Part shown: positions 52,759 to 64,000 of the stretch, one piece after another
Numbering within the stretch: position 1 is the stretch's first letter
Layout: the number at the start of each line of letters is the position of its first letter
Source of the DNA: Adiantum capillus-veneris
Lineage: Eukaryota; Streptophyta; Polypodiopsida; Polypodiales; Pteridaceae
NCBI GenBank assembly: GCA_014529385.2
Contig: CM043957.1
Coordinates: 71,631,003-71,695,002, forward strand
DNA length: 64,000 bases
Reading direction: 5' to 3'
Program-made: the position numbers and the translations under genes
The notes under the pieces: model-generated
Database searches by the model: none
What the model was told of the DNA's origin: nothing
What the model saw: the letters and a program-made list of their open reading frames with translations, nothing else

Positions 52759-54235
52759 TTTTCACATTCCTATGTAAGACATACTAATTGTGGTAAATTT
52801 TTTGTATACATGTCCACAACTTTGTTTTGATAGACTATATATGCATATTTGTATCTTTGAAGTTTTGAGTAGAAAGGCATGTTTTGTAAGTCTCTAGAGT
52901 GATAAACCATTGTTTGCCAACAATTGGGATTGGTGGAATCTTACTTAGACTAAACTTGCAAATTCTTGGTTAGATTTGGAGCTTGCTGTAAAGAAGACCC
53001 CTAAAAATTTCCAAGTTTGAGTGAATATGTTGGTTGCTATTGTTTTGCAAGCTGCTAGAGCGAGAGAAATTGAAGGAGAGTGAGAAAGTTTGCAGTTAGC
53101 ACTTAAGTCCTTCTGTCAAGTTAGCGAAGTCTCAATGCACACCTTTGCATAGTAGCCAAGCTATTGAAGTCATCCTAGACCATCTAGGCTAGTTCCCAAA
53201 TGAGGTCTATGTCAGGTTTTAACTTGTAGTCTCCCTACTAAATCTAAAAATCGTAGATTTATGCATGCCTCCAAAGAGGGATCAAAAGTTTGGTTGGGCA
53301 TTTACAAAATTGTTGTTTTGAACTTTATCAAGCATGATGTGAAACTTTACAAAGTAATATCCTTACAAAGGTCCAGAATTGGCTTGGGTTGATTCCCCAT
53401 GACATAAAATCTAATGTATTAGATACTAGATTATTGCAATGATGCCTTGGCGTAGTCTTGCACTATTTGTTGGGAGAAGTGGACTTGCTCATGTATTGTC
53501 CAATGCTATGCTTGAGGGAACAAAAGAAAGCATGCAAAGGGTTTTATGATACTTTTGCGAAGTTGAGGAACTAATTGTGTCGATCATAAAGCCCTTATAT
53601 TGGCGTTGTTGTAGCAAACATTGCATATGAGCCCCACACAAACAGGATGCGATGTATGTCAAGAGACGACACTACTCACAAAATCTTATATATGGAAATT
53701 GCTCTCCTTCCCTTGCAAACGTACATATATATGTGTGTGTGTGTGTGTGTATTCTAATGTTTGTCAGAGATTGACCTGACTTTCTTTGACCTCTATTGTT
53801 TCTTCAAGTTATTTAGGAAGATAACATCATAGCTAGTTACTTTACTCTTTAAATTGTACAAAAAAAAATGCACAAGCATGTTGACTCTGAGGTACGAATA
53901 ATGATTGTTTTTGAAATAAAATGTGACTATTTTCCTCCATACAAGCTGGGAAATGATTTTAATTGATAAACATAACATTATTTTTGTCACATAATTTCAA
54001 GGTTAGGATTGGACATGCACCTCAAACTTTCAATTGATATCCAAATTTGAGGATAGCCATTCTACTTAGCATGGCAAAATCTCCCATTGCCATTTCCAAT
54101 TTTCATGTTTTACATTGGATGAGGGGTTTGGTGGACATACGTAGTTTTTAAATGTTCTCAACTTACTTTTTGAGAATCGCCTTTATAAGATGTATAAAAA
54201 CATCTTGTTTTGGAATTTTATATAATTTTGCTTTT
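52757..54235. other. No gene recognised
   Basis: AT-rich; a (TG)n tract at 53733-53750. Only short frames. Confidence 0.3.
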
Positions 54236-54735
54236 CCGAGTGGATGGGCAACTTTTTTGTTTGCCATGCAAATGACGTTCTAGGGATTTTTTTGCTATTT
54301 ATGACATTTTCAACTTGTGGATGGCCATCAAATCCTAACATCATCTTGGTTTGGCTAAGGCTATTGCACTTCAATGAAAAAACTTCACAAAATTTTGCTT
54401 GTTTGAGTGAATGGGCAACTTTTTTGTCTGCCATGCGAATGAGGTTCTGGGATTTTTGTTGCCATTCATGTGACATTTCAACCTGTGGAAGGCTATCAAA
54501 TCCTTTTGTTGCTATTTATGGGACATTTTCAGCCTGTGGATGGCCATCAAATCCTAACATCATCTTGATTTGGTTAAGGCTATTGCACTTCAATAAACCA
54601 ACTTCACAAAATTTTGCTTGTTCAAGTGAATGGGCAACTTTTTTGTCTGCCATGCGAATGACGTTCCGGGATTTTTGTTGCCATTCATGTGACATTCTCA
54701 ACCTGTGGAAGGCTATCAAATCCTTACGTTGCATG
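54236..54735. repeat. Tandem repeat block, half-units of about 110-140 bp
   Basis: The words GAATGGGCAACTTTTTTGT, TGTGGATGGCCATCAAATCC and TTGCACTTCAAT recur in order; two full units plus a partial. Because the units keep phase, both strands stay open (166 codons plus, 97 and 72 codons minus), which is a repeat effect and not evidence of a gene. Confidence 0.8.
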
Positions 54736-55199
54736 ATAATTTGAATGACTTATTGAATTTTTCACTAAAAGAATATTAAGAAGACAAGTCTAATTTTACT
54801 AGCAAAGAGAGGTACCATAGGAGAGTAACGAATGTGGTCACAATGCACTTATTATTATACAAAAATGGTCGAAAATATACATTGAGGGTCAAGTTTTCTT
54901 TGTTAACTTTGTGAGCACTATCAAATGGACTTTTGAAACATCAAAGAGAGAGAGAGAGATAGATTGATTGATTGATTGAATTATCATCCATGGAGGTCAA
55001 ATATGACCCATGGGACCAAAAACAAAACATAGCAATTGCTCCAAATATGAGTTAAGGATTGCGGGTCCATCCAAAGGATAGAGAAAAGAACAAAAACCTA
55101 TGGGGCTTCATGTGAGGGAAGAGACAGTTTAGGAGTTTGAAATTCTTGAATAATGGCTTTCCTTTTGAGCTTTCTTTTGTACCTCCATGACACTCGGCG
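54736..55199. other. No gene recognised
   Basis: Contains a short (GATT)n at 54960-54980. Confidence 0.3.
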
Positions 55200-57609
55200 A
55201 AAGAGGATTCAACTTGTTGCTTTTGCAAGCAAAGCTTGACTCTTTACTTCTCTGAAAGATCCAAATGGCTAACCCTTTGTGAGAAATGGGCATTGGTGGA
55301 CATGTGGGAGGTAGGCCCATGGAGCAGTAGGCCGGGTTTCACATACACCAGCCTGCAATATGTCGATTCGACGTCTCGTCTTTGTTTGAGTAAATCTGTT
55401 TGTTTCGTCCAACCTTGCCATCTTATTTCTAATATTTTTACTCTAGGTTGACAAATGCTAGCCTTTATCATGGCCGAGTATGCCCATCACCTCTGGAGGG
55501 TGATAGAAACTCGGTTGGTTGCGACCAAAGCATGAATTACCTTTATACAACCCCTGCACCTGCTCTTGGGCACTGACAACATGAGTAGGGATGTCATAGC
55601 TTGTGTCCCCAAGCTATGCATGATAGAGGTGATAATCTCATTCTTCCTGTTTGGACAAGTAGCGAAGTTGAGGTCACATATTGGCATCTTTGCTCTTTGT
55701 AGGTTTGTAGTAGTATTCATTTTTCGATTTTGTATTTAGCTTACGTTAGGACTTAAGAATTTGTTCCTTTAGAAGTTGTTGTGTGAAGTTTGACTTCTAG
55801 GGTTAAGTTTTTTAAAAACGTCTTTTTTTTTGGGTTTAAAGTTGAGTACTTGTTTAAGTTTTACACAAGTAAGCTACGTCAAGTTATTTTGCACATGTCT
55901 TTTCTAAAAACATTTTTAAGTTAATAATGTTTTGTTTTCTCTAGTTTTGTCTTGTAGTAAATAGTGATTTAGTTTTTTTTTTCTTTTCTTTTCTTGTGTC
56001 CCTTGCTTTTATAGTTTTATGAGTGCTTTATTCCCTCTTATAACTCTGTGAGTTCACACTATGCTAAACTTATGAAGGTATATTAAGTCTTCTATCACGA
56101 GAATGGATAACCAAGTCCTAGTAGATGGAGTCATGGACGTAAGAATTAAGAGGCCTCATTAAGCCTATCCCCAAACAAGAAGCCTATCCCCAAACAAGTC
56201 TGCTGCTCCCAACTACAGCATTGGCGACCCATGATAAGGATGATGTTAGTAGCCTAGAAAAGTATCGCCAAATTTGTAGCCCTCAAGCTCGCCCCTCCAC
56301 CTCGACAAAGTGCTCACTCCTCCCCAACATGGATTTATCAAGGGAAGGTCAATTTATGACAACATTTTGCTAGTAATGGTTGGCATTGAATATGCTGGGT
56401 TCACTAAGCAAGAGTGTATCATGCTACAATTGGATCTTGATAAATCCTATGACAGGAGAACATGGTCATTCATTCAAGATGTCATGAAGTCATTAGGCTT
56501 TGGGCGCCGGATATGCCGCCTAGTCAGTACCCTTCGTGTAGGTAGCCAATCGGAGCTCCTTTTCAATGAGAGAATTGTGGGTACTTTTGAGGTCAAAAGA
56601 TCCATAAAAGAGGGTTCCGCACTTGCCCCCCTAGTGTTCACCATTGGATCCCATCCCTTGGTTACATTGTTGGAAGACAATGCGGCTGAAGGTGAGATTC
56701 AAGGGTTGGCTCTACCTAGCAATGACCAACTTTGGTAAAGCTTTTTGCGGATGACTCCCTGCTTTTCCTTAAGGCTTGCCTCGAGGTTATCAGCAAGCCC
56801 TGTTTATTGTGCAAACGTTTGCCCTAGCCTCATGATCAAAGTTTAGCATTGAAAAATCAAGATTGGTCTCTCTCTGAGACCGACTCCCTTGATTTGTCTG
56901 TGTGGACCCGGGGGGGGGGAGGGGGGGGGAGTGTCAAAAGGGAAGATTTTTCTACACTTGGGAGGCCCTTTGAGAGTGGACATTACAAGCAAAGATTCTT
57001 ATGGATTATGGATAAAGTCAAGAAGAACATGTGAAGGTGGGAGTATGTGCTCCTCCCCTTTCTGAGCACACTGACGATAATGAACTCTTTTATGCCCACC
57101 TATATAGCCTTTAATGGTCCGTTGCTTAAGCTAGCTAAATGTAACTGGAAAGAGTTCTTGAAACTTGGAAATATATTTCTATGGAAAAACAACACTAAAG
57201 ACGCAACACCCTGGAAGTGGACTAAATGGGAGACTGTTGCGAGACCTATGCAAGAAGGGAGTCTCGAGATTCTTAACCCTAGCACCATGCGGAAACCCAA
57301 TGTGCCAAGTTTGTAGCTGCACTCGCAAAGCAAGATGAGGCTTGGGCTATTATGGCTAAGGATATGATGGATAGCTCCTATGTGTGCTCAGAAGGAGGCT
57401 GATGGAAAGAACTCGAGGTGCATGACAAGTTGCAGACCCCTCAATGGGTCGTCTTGAAACTTGGGGGTACGACAAGCGAGCTCGCTTGGAAATGCTATCA
57501 AGGTACTTCCATAATTCGATATCTCATTGGCCCCCTAAGGTTGGAGGCATCCTTCTTACCCCTTTTTGGAGAGAGGTTGCTTAGTAACAAGGGCATTGGA
57601 AGTACACAA
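55200..57609 (+). pseudogene. LINE C: L1-type ORF2 fragments
   Basis: Plus strand. 55236-55450 resembles the end of an AP-endonuclease domain (LTLCEKWALVDMWEVGP, RPGFTYTSLQYVDSTSRL). After ~750 bp of unclear sequence the RT starts near 56270: AKFVALKLAP, VLTPPQHGFIKGRSIYDNIL, LQLDLDKSYDRRTWSFIQDV (motif A Asp intact), APLVFTIGSHPLVTLLEDNA, then after a shift VKLFADDSLLFLKA. The C-terminal region follows: FNGPLLKLAKCNWKEFLKLG, KNNTKDATPWKWTKWETVAR, LHDKLQTPQWVVLKLG. Broken off at 57609 by a T-run. A G-rich tract interrupts it at 56909-56931. Confidence 0.85.
56909..56931 (+). repeat. G-tract
   Basis: Two runs of nine Gs separated by a single A, followed by A and G; inside LINE C. Confidence 0.9.
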
Positions 57610-57671
57610 ATGTTTTTTTTTTTTTTTGGGTCAAACTCACAATTGTGCAGTGGTGTAGCCTACAAGACATA
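57610..57671 (-). pseudogene. Tiny LINE 3'-end fragment
   Basis: A T-run of about 16 followed by AAACTCACAATTGTG, the same terminus as LINE B. Looks like a severely 5'-truncated LINE inserted at the end of LINE C, minus strand. Confidence 0.5.
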
Positions 57672-58430
57672 GTAAAAAGGAAAGTTTGTTGCGATGTGAC
57701 ACTAATGAGCAAGCTTTATCCAATGGTGCATAGTTGCATCCAAAACGCAACAAGCTTTATCCAATGGTCACAATTGTACCCAAAATGAAACCCTTTTATG
57801 CAATCCAAAAATTTGAAAACTTCAAGACAATCTATTGGAGACAAATGCACCTTCACTCCTCAAAATTTGTAAAATGTTTTAGTTTTCATTGTTCGAAGTT
57901 GTTGACATGTAGTTTGAGCTATTCCTGCAGTAACTTGTCTACATTCCCCTCTTTGTCATGCAAAGCATTGCTCATCCCTTCCTTAATAAACGGCTTATGC
58001 ATCGGTTGGTGTTTGAAGGTCCATGGAAATTTGATAACATGGAGAGGGATAAAAGAGTTTTGGTTTCCCTGCTTTGCATCCCGTCCTTTAATTTGGTCTT
58101 TGAAGGTCCATGGAAATTTGATAACATGGAGAGGGATAAAAGAATTTTGGTTTCCTGACATTCACAAGTTCCATTGAAGGGGGCATGATATTGACTTTGA
58201 GCTGCCGTGTGAACGAGAATGAAAGAGAAAGGGAAGGCCAGAAAAGTTGTGCAAGACAAGGTCGAGGAAGCAGTTGATGTGGTCAAAGAAAGGCAAGTGG
58301 CAGGGTGGGCACCACTTCTTTTTTAAAAAAATTGCTAAGCGACCTTTACAGATTACTGAGGGCAAGTGAAGAATCGTGCGTGTGGGTTTGAGTCCAGTGA
58401 GTCCGACTTTTGAGGCTTATGCCCAAGCTT
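57672..58430. other. Unassigned, with a 58-bp direct repeat
   Basis: 58012-58069 and 58098-58156 share TTTGAAGGTCCATGGAAATT and the following ~38 bases almost exactly. No gene recognised. Confidence 0.6.
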
Positions 58431-58640
58431 TAGTGGGTTAGAATCTCCCAATGGAATCTGGGGTGGTTTCTACTCATAAATCGATCCAAATAACGTGGTC
58501 CAATTTTGATTTTGAGGTTTATTAAGAGGAATCTACACAGATTCTTTCGTGGATTGGGGGGTATTAGAGGAGGTGACATGTGTAGGAAAGACAGAGGGAA
58601 GGAGAGAAAGAGGGGTGTCATGTGTATGCAATGTGGGGAA
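58431..58640. repeat. Dispersed repeat R1, copy 2
   Basis: Matches 45761-45990 in the same orientation with scattered differences. Confidence 0.8.
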
Positions 58641-59503
58641 AGATGTAGGGAAAGAGATTATTAGCTTTCTAAAAGAAGCCAATGAAAAGAACAACAGGTC
58701 TATCTTTAGAAAGAATAGGGAGCCCTTCAAATCTGAACACTTGCATTTCATGACCACTTTTGAACATTAGACAAAACAAAAAGTAAGTGGAATCTTGAAA
58801 TGTTTCCCTTTGTATTTTTGGCTTTCTAAAAGAAAGCCTTAAAGATGAGCTAGAGTTAGGAATACTTTTTGAAACTTACCTTAAATGTTATTTAATATTG
58901 AATGAATATTTTTATTTCACCTTTCATTTCACATCCTTGACATGTCTCGACTTTACTTGTATTCTATTGTTTTAAAACGCGAAAGTGAAGCTTCACCTTG
59001 TATATTCCTAGTATATACTATACATACATACAAAATTAATGCATTCCTAAAAAAGATATATTTAATAAACATAAAAAATAATAAAACAATTTAATGAAAT
59101 TAATCTTTGTGAAGTCCTTAAATAAAAGGACTTTTCACAAATTGAAAAATATATGAAAATTATTGAATCAATACTTCACATCATGGATCAAATTCTTGTG
59201 AATACTTTTTAATCTTTTTTTTAGCATTCCAAACAAGGTGGGAGGCAAGAAGGCCTGCTAAGTTAAGAGGGGATAAAGGAGAGTAAATTTAAATAACTGC
59301 CTACAATAACATAGATTTTTTGTTGTTTTAATAAAAAATTATATTACCTATTATGCATACATATCATAAAAGGTCTCTATGTTACGTAAAGTCTCACTTC
59401 AATAATAAGGTAAAAGTGCACATTGCATATCAAAAATTTAAAATAAGTAAAATAAAATTAATAAAATAGGAAGACACATTAAAAATCAAAATAAAAAAAT
59501 ACT
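58641..59503. other. AT-rich intergenic sequence
   Basis: No gene. 59047-59225 is a diverged member of a repeat also at 59504, 60307 and 61625 (common core AATAAACATAAAAAATAATA). Confidence 0.5.
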
Positions 59504-60132
59504 TTAATATTTTCTTATTAAAAAGATAGATTTAATAAACATAAAAAATAATAAAAGAGTTTAATAAAATAATTTTTTTGAAGTTCTTAAAGAAAGGATC
59601 CTCTATCAATATCTCATATTATGGGATCAAGCTCCTATGGATATATTATTTATTCATTTTTTTTAAAGACATGCCAAAAAGTGAATGCACTTTGGAGCTT
59701 TGGAGAATAGTACTTAAAAGGCTATGATCTCTTTTTATTTATTCACAAGACTGTTAAGCCTCCTAAGGACACTTGCCTCACAATAAAAATTGAACGACCT
59801 TCACCCTTTCGGGACTAAGGCCTTTAGCTGGTCAAAAATGAATGCAACCTTGAGAAATAGCACTCAAAAAGACATGATCTTTTTTTCTTCAAAACTTTTA
59901 AGGCTTTCTTGAGTGATACATGTCAAACAGCTAGAATTGAACTACCTTTACCCATATGAATGCTAAGGTTTTTAGCTGGCGAAAACCATACAAAAAGTGG
60001 AATCACCCTTAAGATGACAACCAGATGCCTTGAAGTAGGTGTGTCTAATTTTGAAATCAGGGTTGATTAATGGGTATCTATTGAGATACCATGTGGAAAA
60101 CAAAGGCAAAAGGTAAACATGGATAATGGCCT
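59504..60132 (+). repeat. 629-bp direct duplication, copy 1
   Basis: Copy 2 at 60307-60934 differs by only a few bases (for example AGCTGGCG against AGCAGGCG, and a T-run length change). Confidence 0.95.
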
Positions 60133-60306
60133 TTGTTTTCCACATGGTATCTCAATAGATACCCATTAATCAACCGTGATTTCAAAATTAGACACACCTA
60201 CTTCAAGGCATCTGGTTGTCATCTTAAGGGTGATTCCACTTTTTGTATGGTTTTCGCCTGCTAAAAACCTTAGCATTCATATGGGTAAAGGTAGTTCAAT
60301 TCTAGC
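59929..60306. repeat. Inverted repeat, arms 179 and 178 bp, 21-bp loop
   Basis: Left arm 59929-60107, loop 60108-60128, right arm 60129-60306. Arms are near-perfect. The right arm also pairs with copy 2 of the duplication. Confidence 0.95.
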
Positions 60307-60934
60307 TTAATATTTTCTTATTAAAAAGATAGATTTAATAAACATAAAAAATAATAAAAGAGTTTAATAAAATAATTTTTTTGAAGTTCTTAAAGAAAGG
60401 ATCCTCTATCAATATCTCATATTATGGGATCAAGCTCCTATGGATATATTATTTATTCATTTTTTTAAAGACATGCCAAAAAGTGAATGCACTTTGGAGC
60501 TTTGGAGAATAGTACTTAAAAGGCTATGATCTCTTTTTATTTATTCACAAGACTGTTAAGCCTCCTAAGGACACTTGCCTCACAATAAAAATTGAACGAC
60601 CTTCACCCTTTCGGGACTAAGGCCTTTAGCTGGTCAAAAATGAATGCAACCTTGAGAAATAGCACTCAAAAAGACATGATCTTTTTTTCTTCAAAACTTT
60701 TAAGGCTTTCTTGAGTGATACATGTCAAACAGCTAGAATTGAACTACCTTTACCCATATGAATGCTAAGGTTTTTAGCAGGCGAAAACCATACAAAAAGT
60801 GGAATCACCCTTAAGATGACAACCAGATGCCTTGAAGTAGGTGTGTCTAATTTTGAAATCAGGGTTGATTAATGGGTATCTATTGAGATACCATGTGGAA
60901 AACAAAGGCAAAAGGTAAACATGGATAATGGCCT
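60307..60934 (+). repeat. 629-bp direct duplication, copy 2
   Basis: Starts exactly at the end of the inverted arm. Similarity to copy 1 ends at GGATAATGGCCT, after which it continues into unique sequence. Confidence 0.95.
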
Positions 60935-62056
60935 CCCCCGCATGAGGGTGCAAGCGGCACAAGCAAGTGATTGTAGGTGACATTTGGGAATGAGTGGACT
61001 ATGTCTTCCTCTTGGGGAGACATAGTCCTCTTTGGAAATGTGTGGACTTTGTTTCCCTCTTCGTGCATGTCCCTCTCATCCGAAACGAAGGGCGAGAGTT
61101 TGAAACTCTTTCTCTCATTTGCAAAGGTGAGATAGGCATGAGGACCTCGGATAATGGAAAAGCGATGTGTGGCTATCCTATTAGTCATGCTGTTGTATGC
61201 AAGTGCCTGTTCAGGCCATCCCCCAAAAATGCCTTTTCACTATTGCGTAGGATTCTTCACCAATAGAAACAACATTCAATGCATGCCATCTCTTTTGTAT
61301 GCACGCACTTGTATGCAAATTTATCTTCTGTTGTCTTGTCTACAGAGGCTTGCCATGACTAGTCTAGCTTGTCATGACCTTACAGGCTTTTAGTTTTAAG
61401 TGTGTAAATTCCAAGAGAGAGAATATTCTTGACAATTAAATGGAATGGAACAATGTAGACCGAGTAGGTGGGTTAGTAGAGGTGCTTCATATGTTACTAC
61501 GACCCACTTAAACAACAAGGTGAAAGGATCACATTGACATTTCAAAATAAAATGAAATGAAAAAGGAGTAAATAAACACAATAACATAAAGAGATTCATT
61601 AACAAGTTAAAACAAAATAAGATTTTAATGCATTTGTAAGAAAAGGTAGGTTTAGTAAGCATAAAAAACTATAAAACAATCTAATGAATGGACTTTTAAA
61701 AGGTTTGAAATGAAAAAAAATTCATAAATTTAAAATTGCAATATCTCACATCATGGGATCATACTTCCATGAATATCCTCCCCTAATGTCGTGTTCTTAA
61801 GGCCTTTTTTAACAAACCAAAAAGGAATTTGAATCTGAAAATGGGTTCAAATGATTTTTTTTTAAAAATTCACTTGTTTGCTCTTAGTTATGTGCATCGT
61901 TTGATAATGTGGCATGACGAAAGCAAAAGTGGAGATATAGGCCTAAACTATAATGAGTTAAAACTTGAGATACGCCTCTTTACTTTCTAAAAGGCAAAGA
62001 GATCTTGTAGCTATCAATGCACTATAATCGATATGACCATTTAAAAACTGTTGGGA
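60935..62056. other. No gene recognised
   Basis: Short frames only. 61625-61790 is another diverged copy of the AT-rich repeat. Confidence 0.35.
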
Positions 62057-62326
62057 TAAGGCTAATTACCCATCTTTAGGAAGTAATCAGCGCCTTTCCT
62101 GGGGGAAGCAGCTTGGGTGGTAGTCCGTGAAGCAATGTATGTAGGCACTACAGTGGTACGGAGTATCGAGGTGTGTGAAACTCCTATTTTTGTAACAATC
62201 TTAGAATGTAAATCGTTACTGTCGGTACAAAGTAACTCGAAGGAATCAACAGTTTATAATGCTGTGCAATGTAATATTGTTCTCTACTTAATATAAAGTT
62301 CTCGCGGCCTTTATGAGAAAAAGAAA
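62057..62326 (+). mobile_element. SINE-like retroposon (about 270 bp) with TSD and A-rich tail
   Basis: Flanked by AAAAACTGTTGGGA (62043-62056) and AAAAACCGTTGGAA (62327-62340), 12 of 14 identical. Ends in GAGAAAAAGAAAAA, an A-rich tail merging with the TSD. Near 62109 the word CAGCTTGGGTGGTAGTC resembles a tRNA-type A box; no good B box was found. Could also be a truncated LINE 3' end. Confidence 0.5.
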
Positions 62327-62340
62327 AAAACCGTTGGAAA

Positions 62341-63414
62341 ACTAGGAAAAAAATAAGCCCATGATTGACATTGTTGCCTAAGATATTTGTAAATTGGGAA
62401 CGATATATGTTGATGATGCTTTCTGTATGGGCTTCCATGTTATTCTTTTTATTTCTTTTAATATAATCCAGTTCACCTTTGTGAGCATTGCCAAAAAAAC
62501 TCAATTGAGTATATATTTTTTGCATTGCATAAAGCCTTAGTAAAAGCGTTGCATTTTTGGTGCAATTGTGGACCATTGGATTAAGGTTTTTCCCCATGGC
62601 AATCTAATGAGAACAAACTTTCTTTTTACTATTTCTTGTAGGCCCTTGGGAGAGGGTGTTGAGATTCGTATATCTCTCTCTTTAAAGAATAGCATTGAGT
62701 ATTGGGTCATAGAGAATCTCTCTCATCTTCTTTCGCTTTGTTTTTTAATTAATTTTTTACAATGCTTCCAAGTGTTTTTTTAGTCATTATTTTTATGCTT
62801 TTGGAATATATTCTAATGTAAAGCTTGTTTTCATTAAATATAATATATTACTCTGATAACAAATGTTTTAAATACTATTAGTGTCACTTTCTCGTAAAAA
62901 AAATCTATTCTTTTTTAATTATTTTCAATAGTCTTATGTAGGTCAGTGAACTTTCACCTTGTGGCTAACATATACTACCTGCTCACTAGCATTGTTAGAA
63001 AAAGAGAGAGAGAGAAACCATGCACCCCTGCCACAGTTGTCGAAATGCCTCATCATAAGCTTGGACACATGATGGCTTGGGAGCAGGGCTCGGGAAAAGA
63101 TAGGTTCGCTTTATTCGAAGCCTCTTCAAAATGAAAAATGGCCGGCTCAAATTTAGGCAGGAAGGTTCTCAAGCCGGTTCAAATTATGGAATTTTTAGTT
63201 ATAATATGAGATTTTTAGTGTGATTATCCCTCTCAAATTCAAAGTTAGCCTGCTCATATGTGTGAAAAGGTTCCAAAGCAGGGTCCACAGAAAAAGATTT
63301 TCTGAGCCCTGCTTGGGAGATTACATTTTCTGAAGTCCCATTTTGCCTGGTCTAGATCGTTCTTGGTTGAAGGTTTTTGCAACCGTCCCCGCTTGCACTT
63401 CCTTGCCGAAAGCC
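62341..63414. other. No gene recognised
   Basis: AT-rich, a short GA run at 63001-63014. No promoter or exon identified. Confidence 0.3.
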
Positions 63415-63838
<424 letters not shown>

Positions 63839-64000
63839 CATGCGATGGGCGACAAGGTGCTGCTGGTATTATGCTAGTCCCTCAATTAGGCTGTGTTCAC
63901 AGTGGCGAGGTGGATGCCCCCTAAAATCCCATCTTCCGGGTGGAGGTGATGCATTGTGCACTCTTCCGCCGCCTAATTTCACAGAGGAGAGGGTGGAAGA
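63839..64000. other. End of window, unassigned
   Basis: Possibly still RUVBL2-derived (a HAMGDKV frame at 63838-63860) but not convincing. Confidence 0.25.

Noticed and set aside
54244-54744. 166-codon plus-strand frame as a gene
   Set aside because: It lies wholly in a tandem repeat whose other strand is equally open; no domain recognised.
57958-58161. Frames with a repeated peptide (FEGPWKFDNMERDKR)
   Set aside because: Result of the 58-bp direct repeat; open on both strands; no family.
62184-62597. 137-codon minus-strand frame
   Set aside because: Overlaps the SINE-like unit and AT-rich flank; no recognisable domain or codon signal.

Overview
The window is plant nuclear DNA made almost entirely of transposable elements. 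Evidence for a land plant: most LTR primer-binding sites match the plant initiator-Met type (TGGTATCAGAGC); there are chromodomain-bearing Ty3/gypsy elements, a Ty1/copia element, L1-type LINEs, a hAT (BED/DUF659) transposase relic, and a broken RUVBL2-like gene. I see no intact host gene. The density of old, broken and nested elements suggests a large plant genome, but I cannot name the species. A non-flowering plant (fern, lycophyte or gymnosperm) is only a guess. Family names below are mine: Gyp-1 and Gyp-2 (chromodomain gypsy), NA-A, NA-D and NA-E (non-autonomous LTR elements).

Layout. 1-3030: minus-strand Gyp-1 gag/protease and LTR. 3590-7268: minus-strand NA-A element with one coiled-coil ORF. 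7269-17125: mosaic of broken LTRs, a Gyp-2 gag start, an NA-E element (10336-12191), a decayed gypsy pol (12192-15500) and a second NA-A piece. 17126-44466: a minus-strand NA-E tandem array interrupted by a deep nest. Gyp-2 copy G3 (plus, 17428-38494) contains Gyp-2 copy G2 (minus, 22890-37781). G2 contains NA-D (26330-29117) in its protease gene and a copia element (31561-37767) in its 5' LTR. The copia element contains a 173-bp hAT-like MITE and an unexplained 481-bp block with a long reading frame. Nearly every level is dated relative to the next by target-site duplications (TSDs) that can be read directly. 44467-45376: gypsy gag scrap and hAT transposase scrap. 46848-57671: LINE-rich, with at least four fragments, one having a poly(A) tail and an 18-bp TSD. 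57672-63414: AT-rich, gene-poor sequence with a 629-bp direct duplication around an inverted copy, and a SINE-like retroposon. 63415-63838: RUVBL2-like pseudogene.

The coding regions do not work together as a pathway; all recognisable proteins are element-encoded and nearly all are broken. Gyp-2 copies G2 and G3 have lost catalytic parts of reverse transcriptase or integrase. The points of most interest are the insertion stratigraphy, an inversion of roughly 13 kb inferred from a split NA-A element whose two TSD halves now face each other, the NA-E LTR-internal-LTR tandem array, the LTR module shared between unrelated LTR families, and the open reading frame lodged in the copia reverse transcriptase. 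All comparisons were made by eye; no alignment or database search was run.
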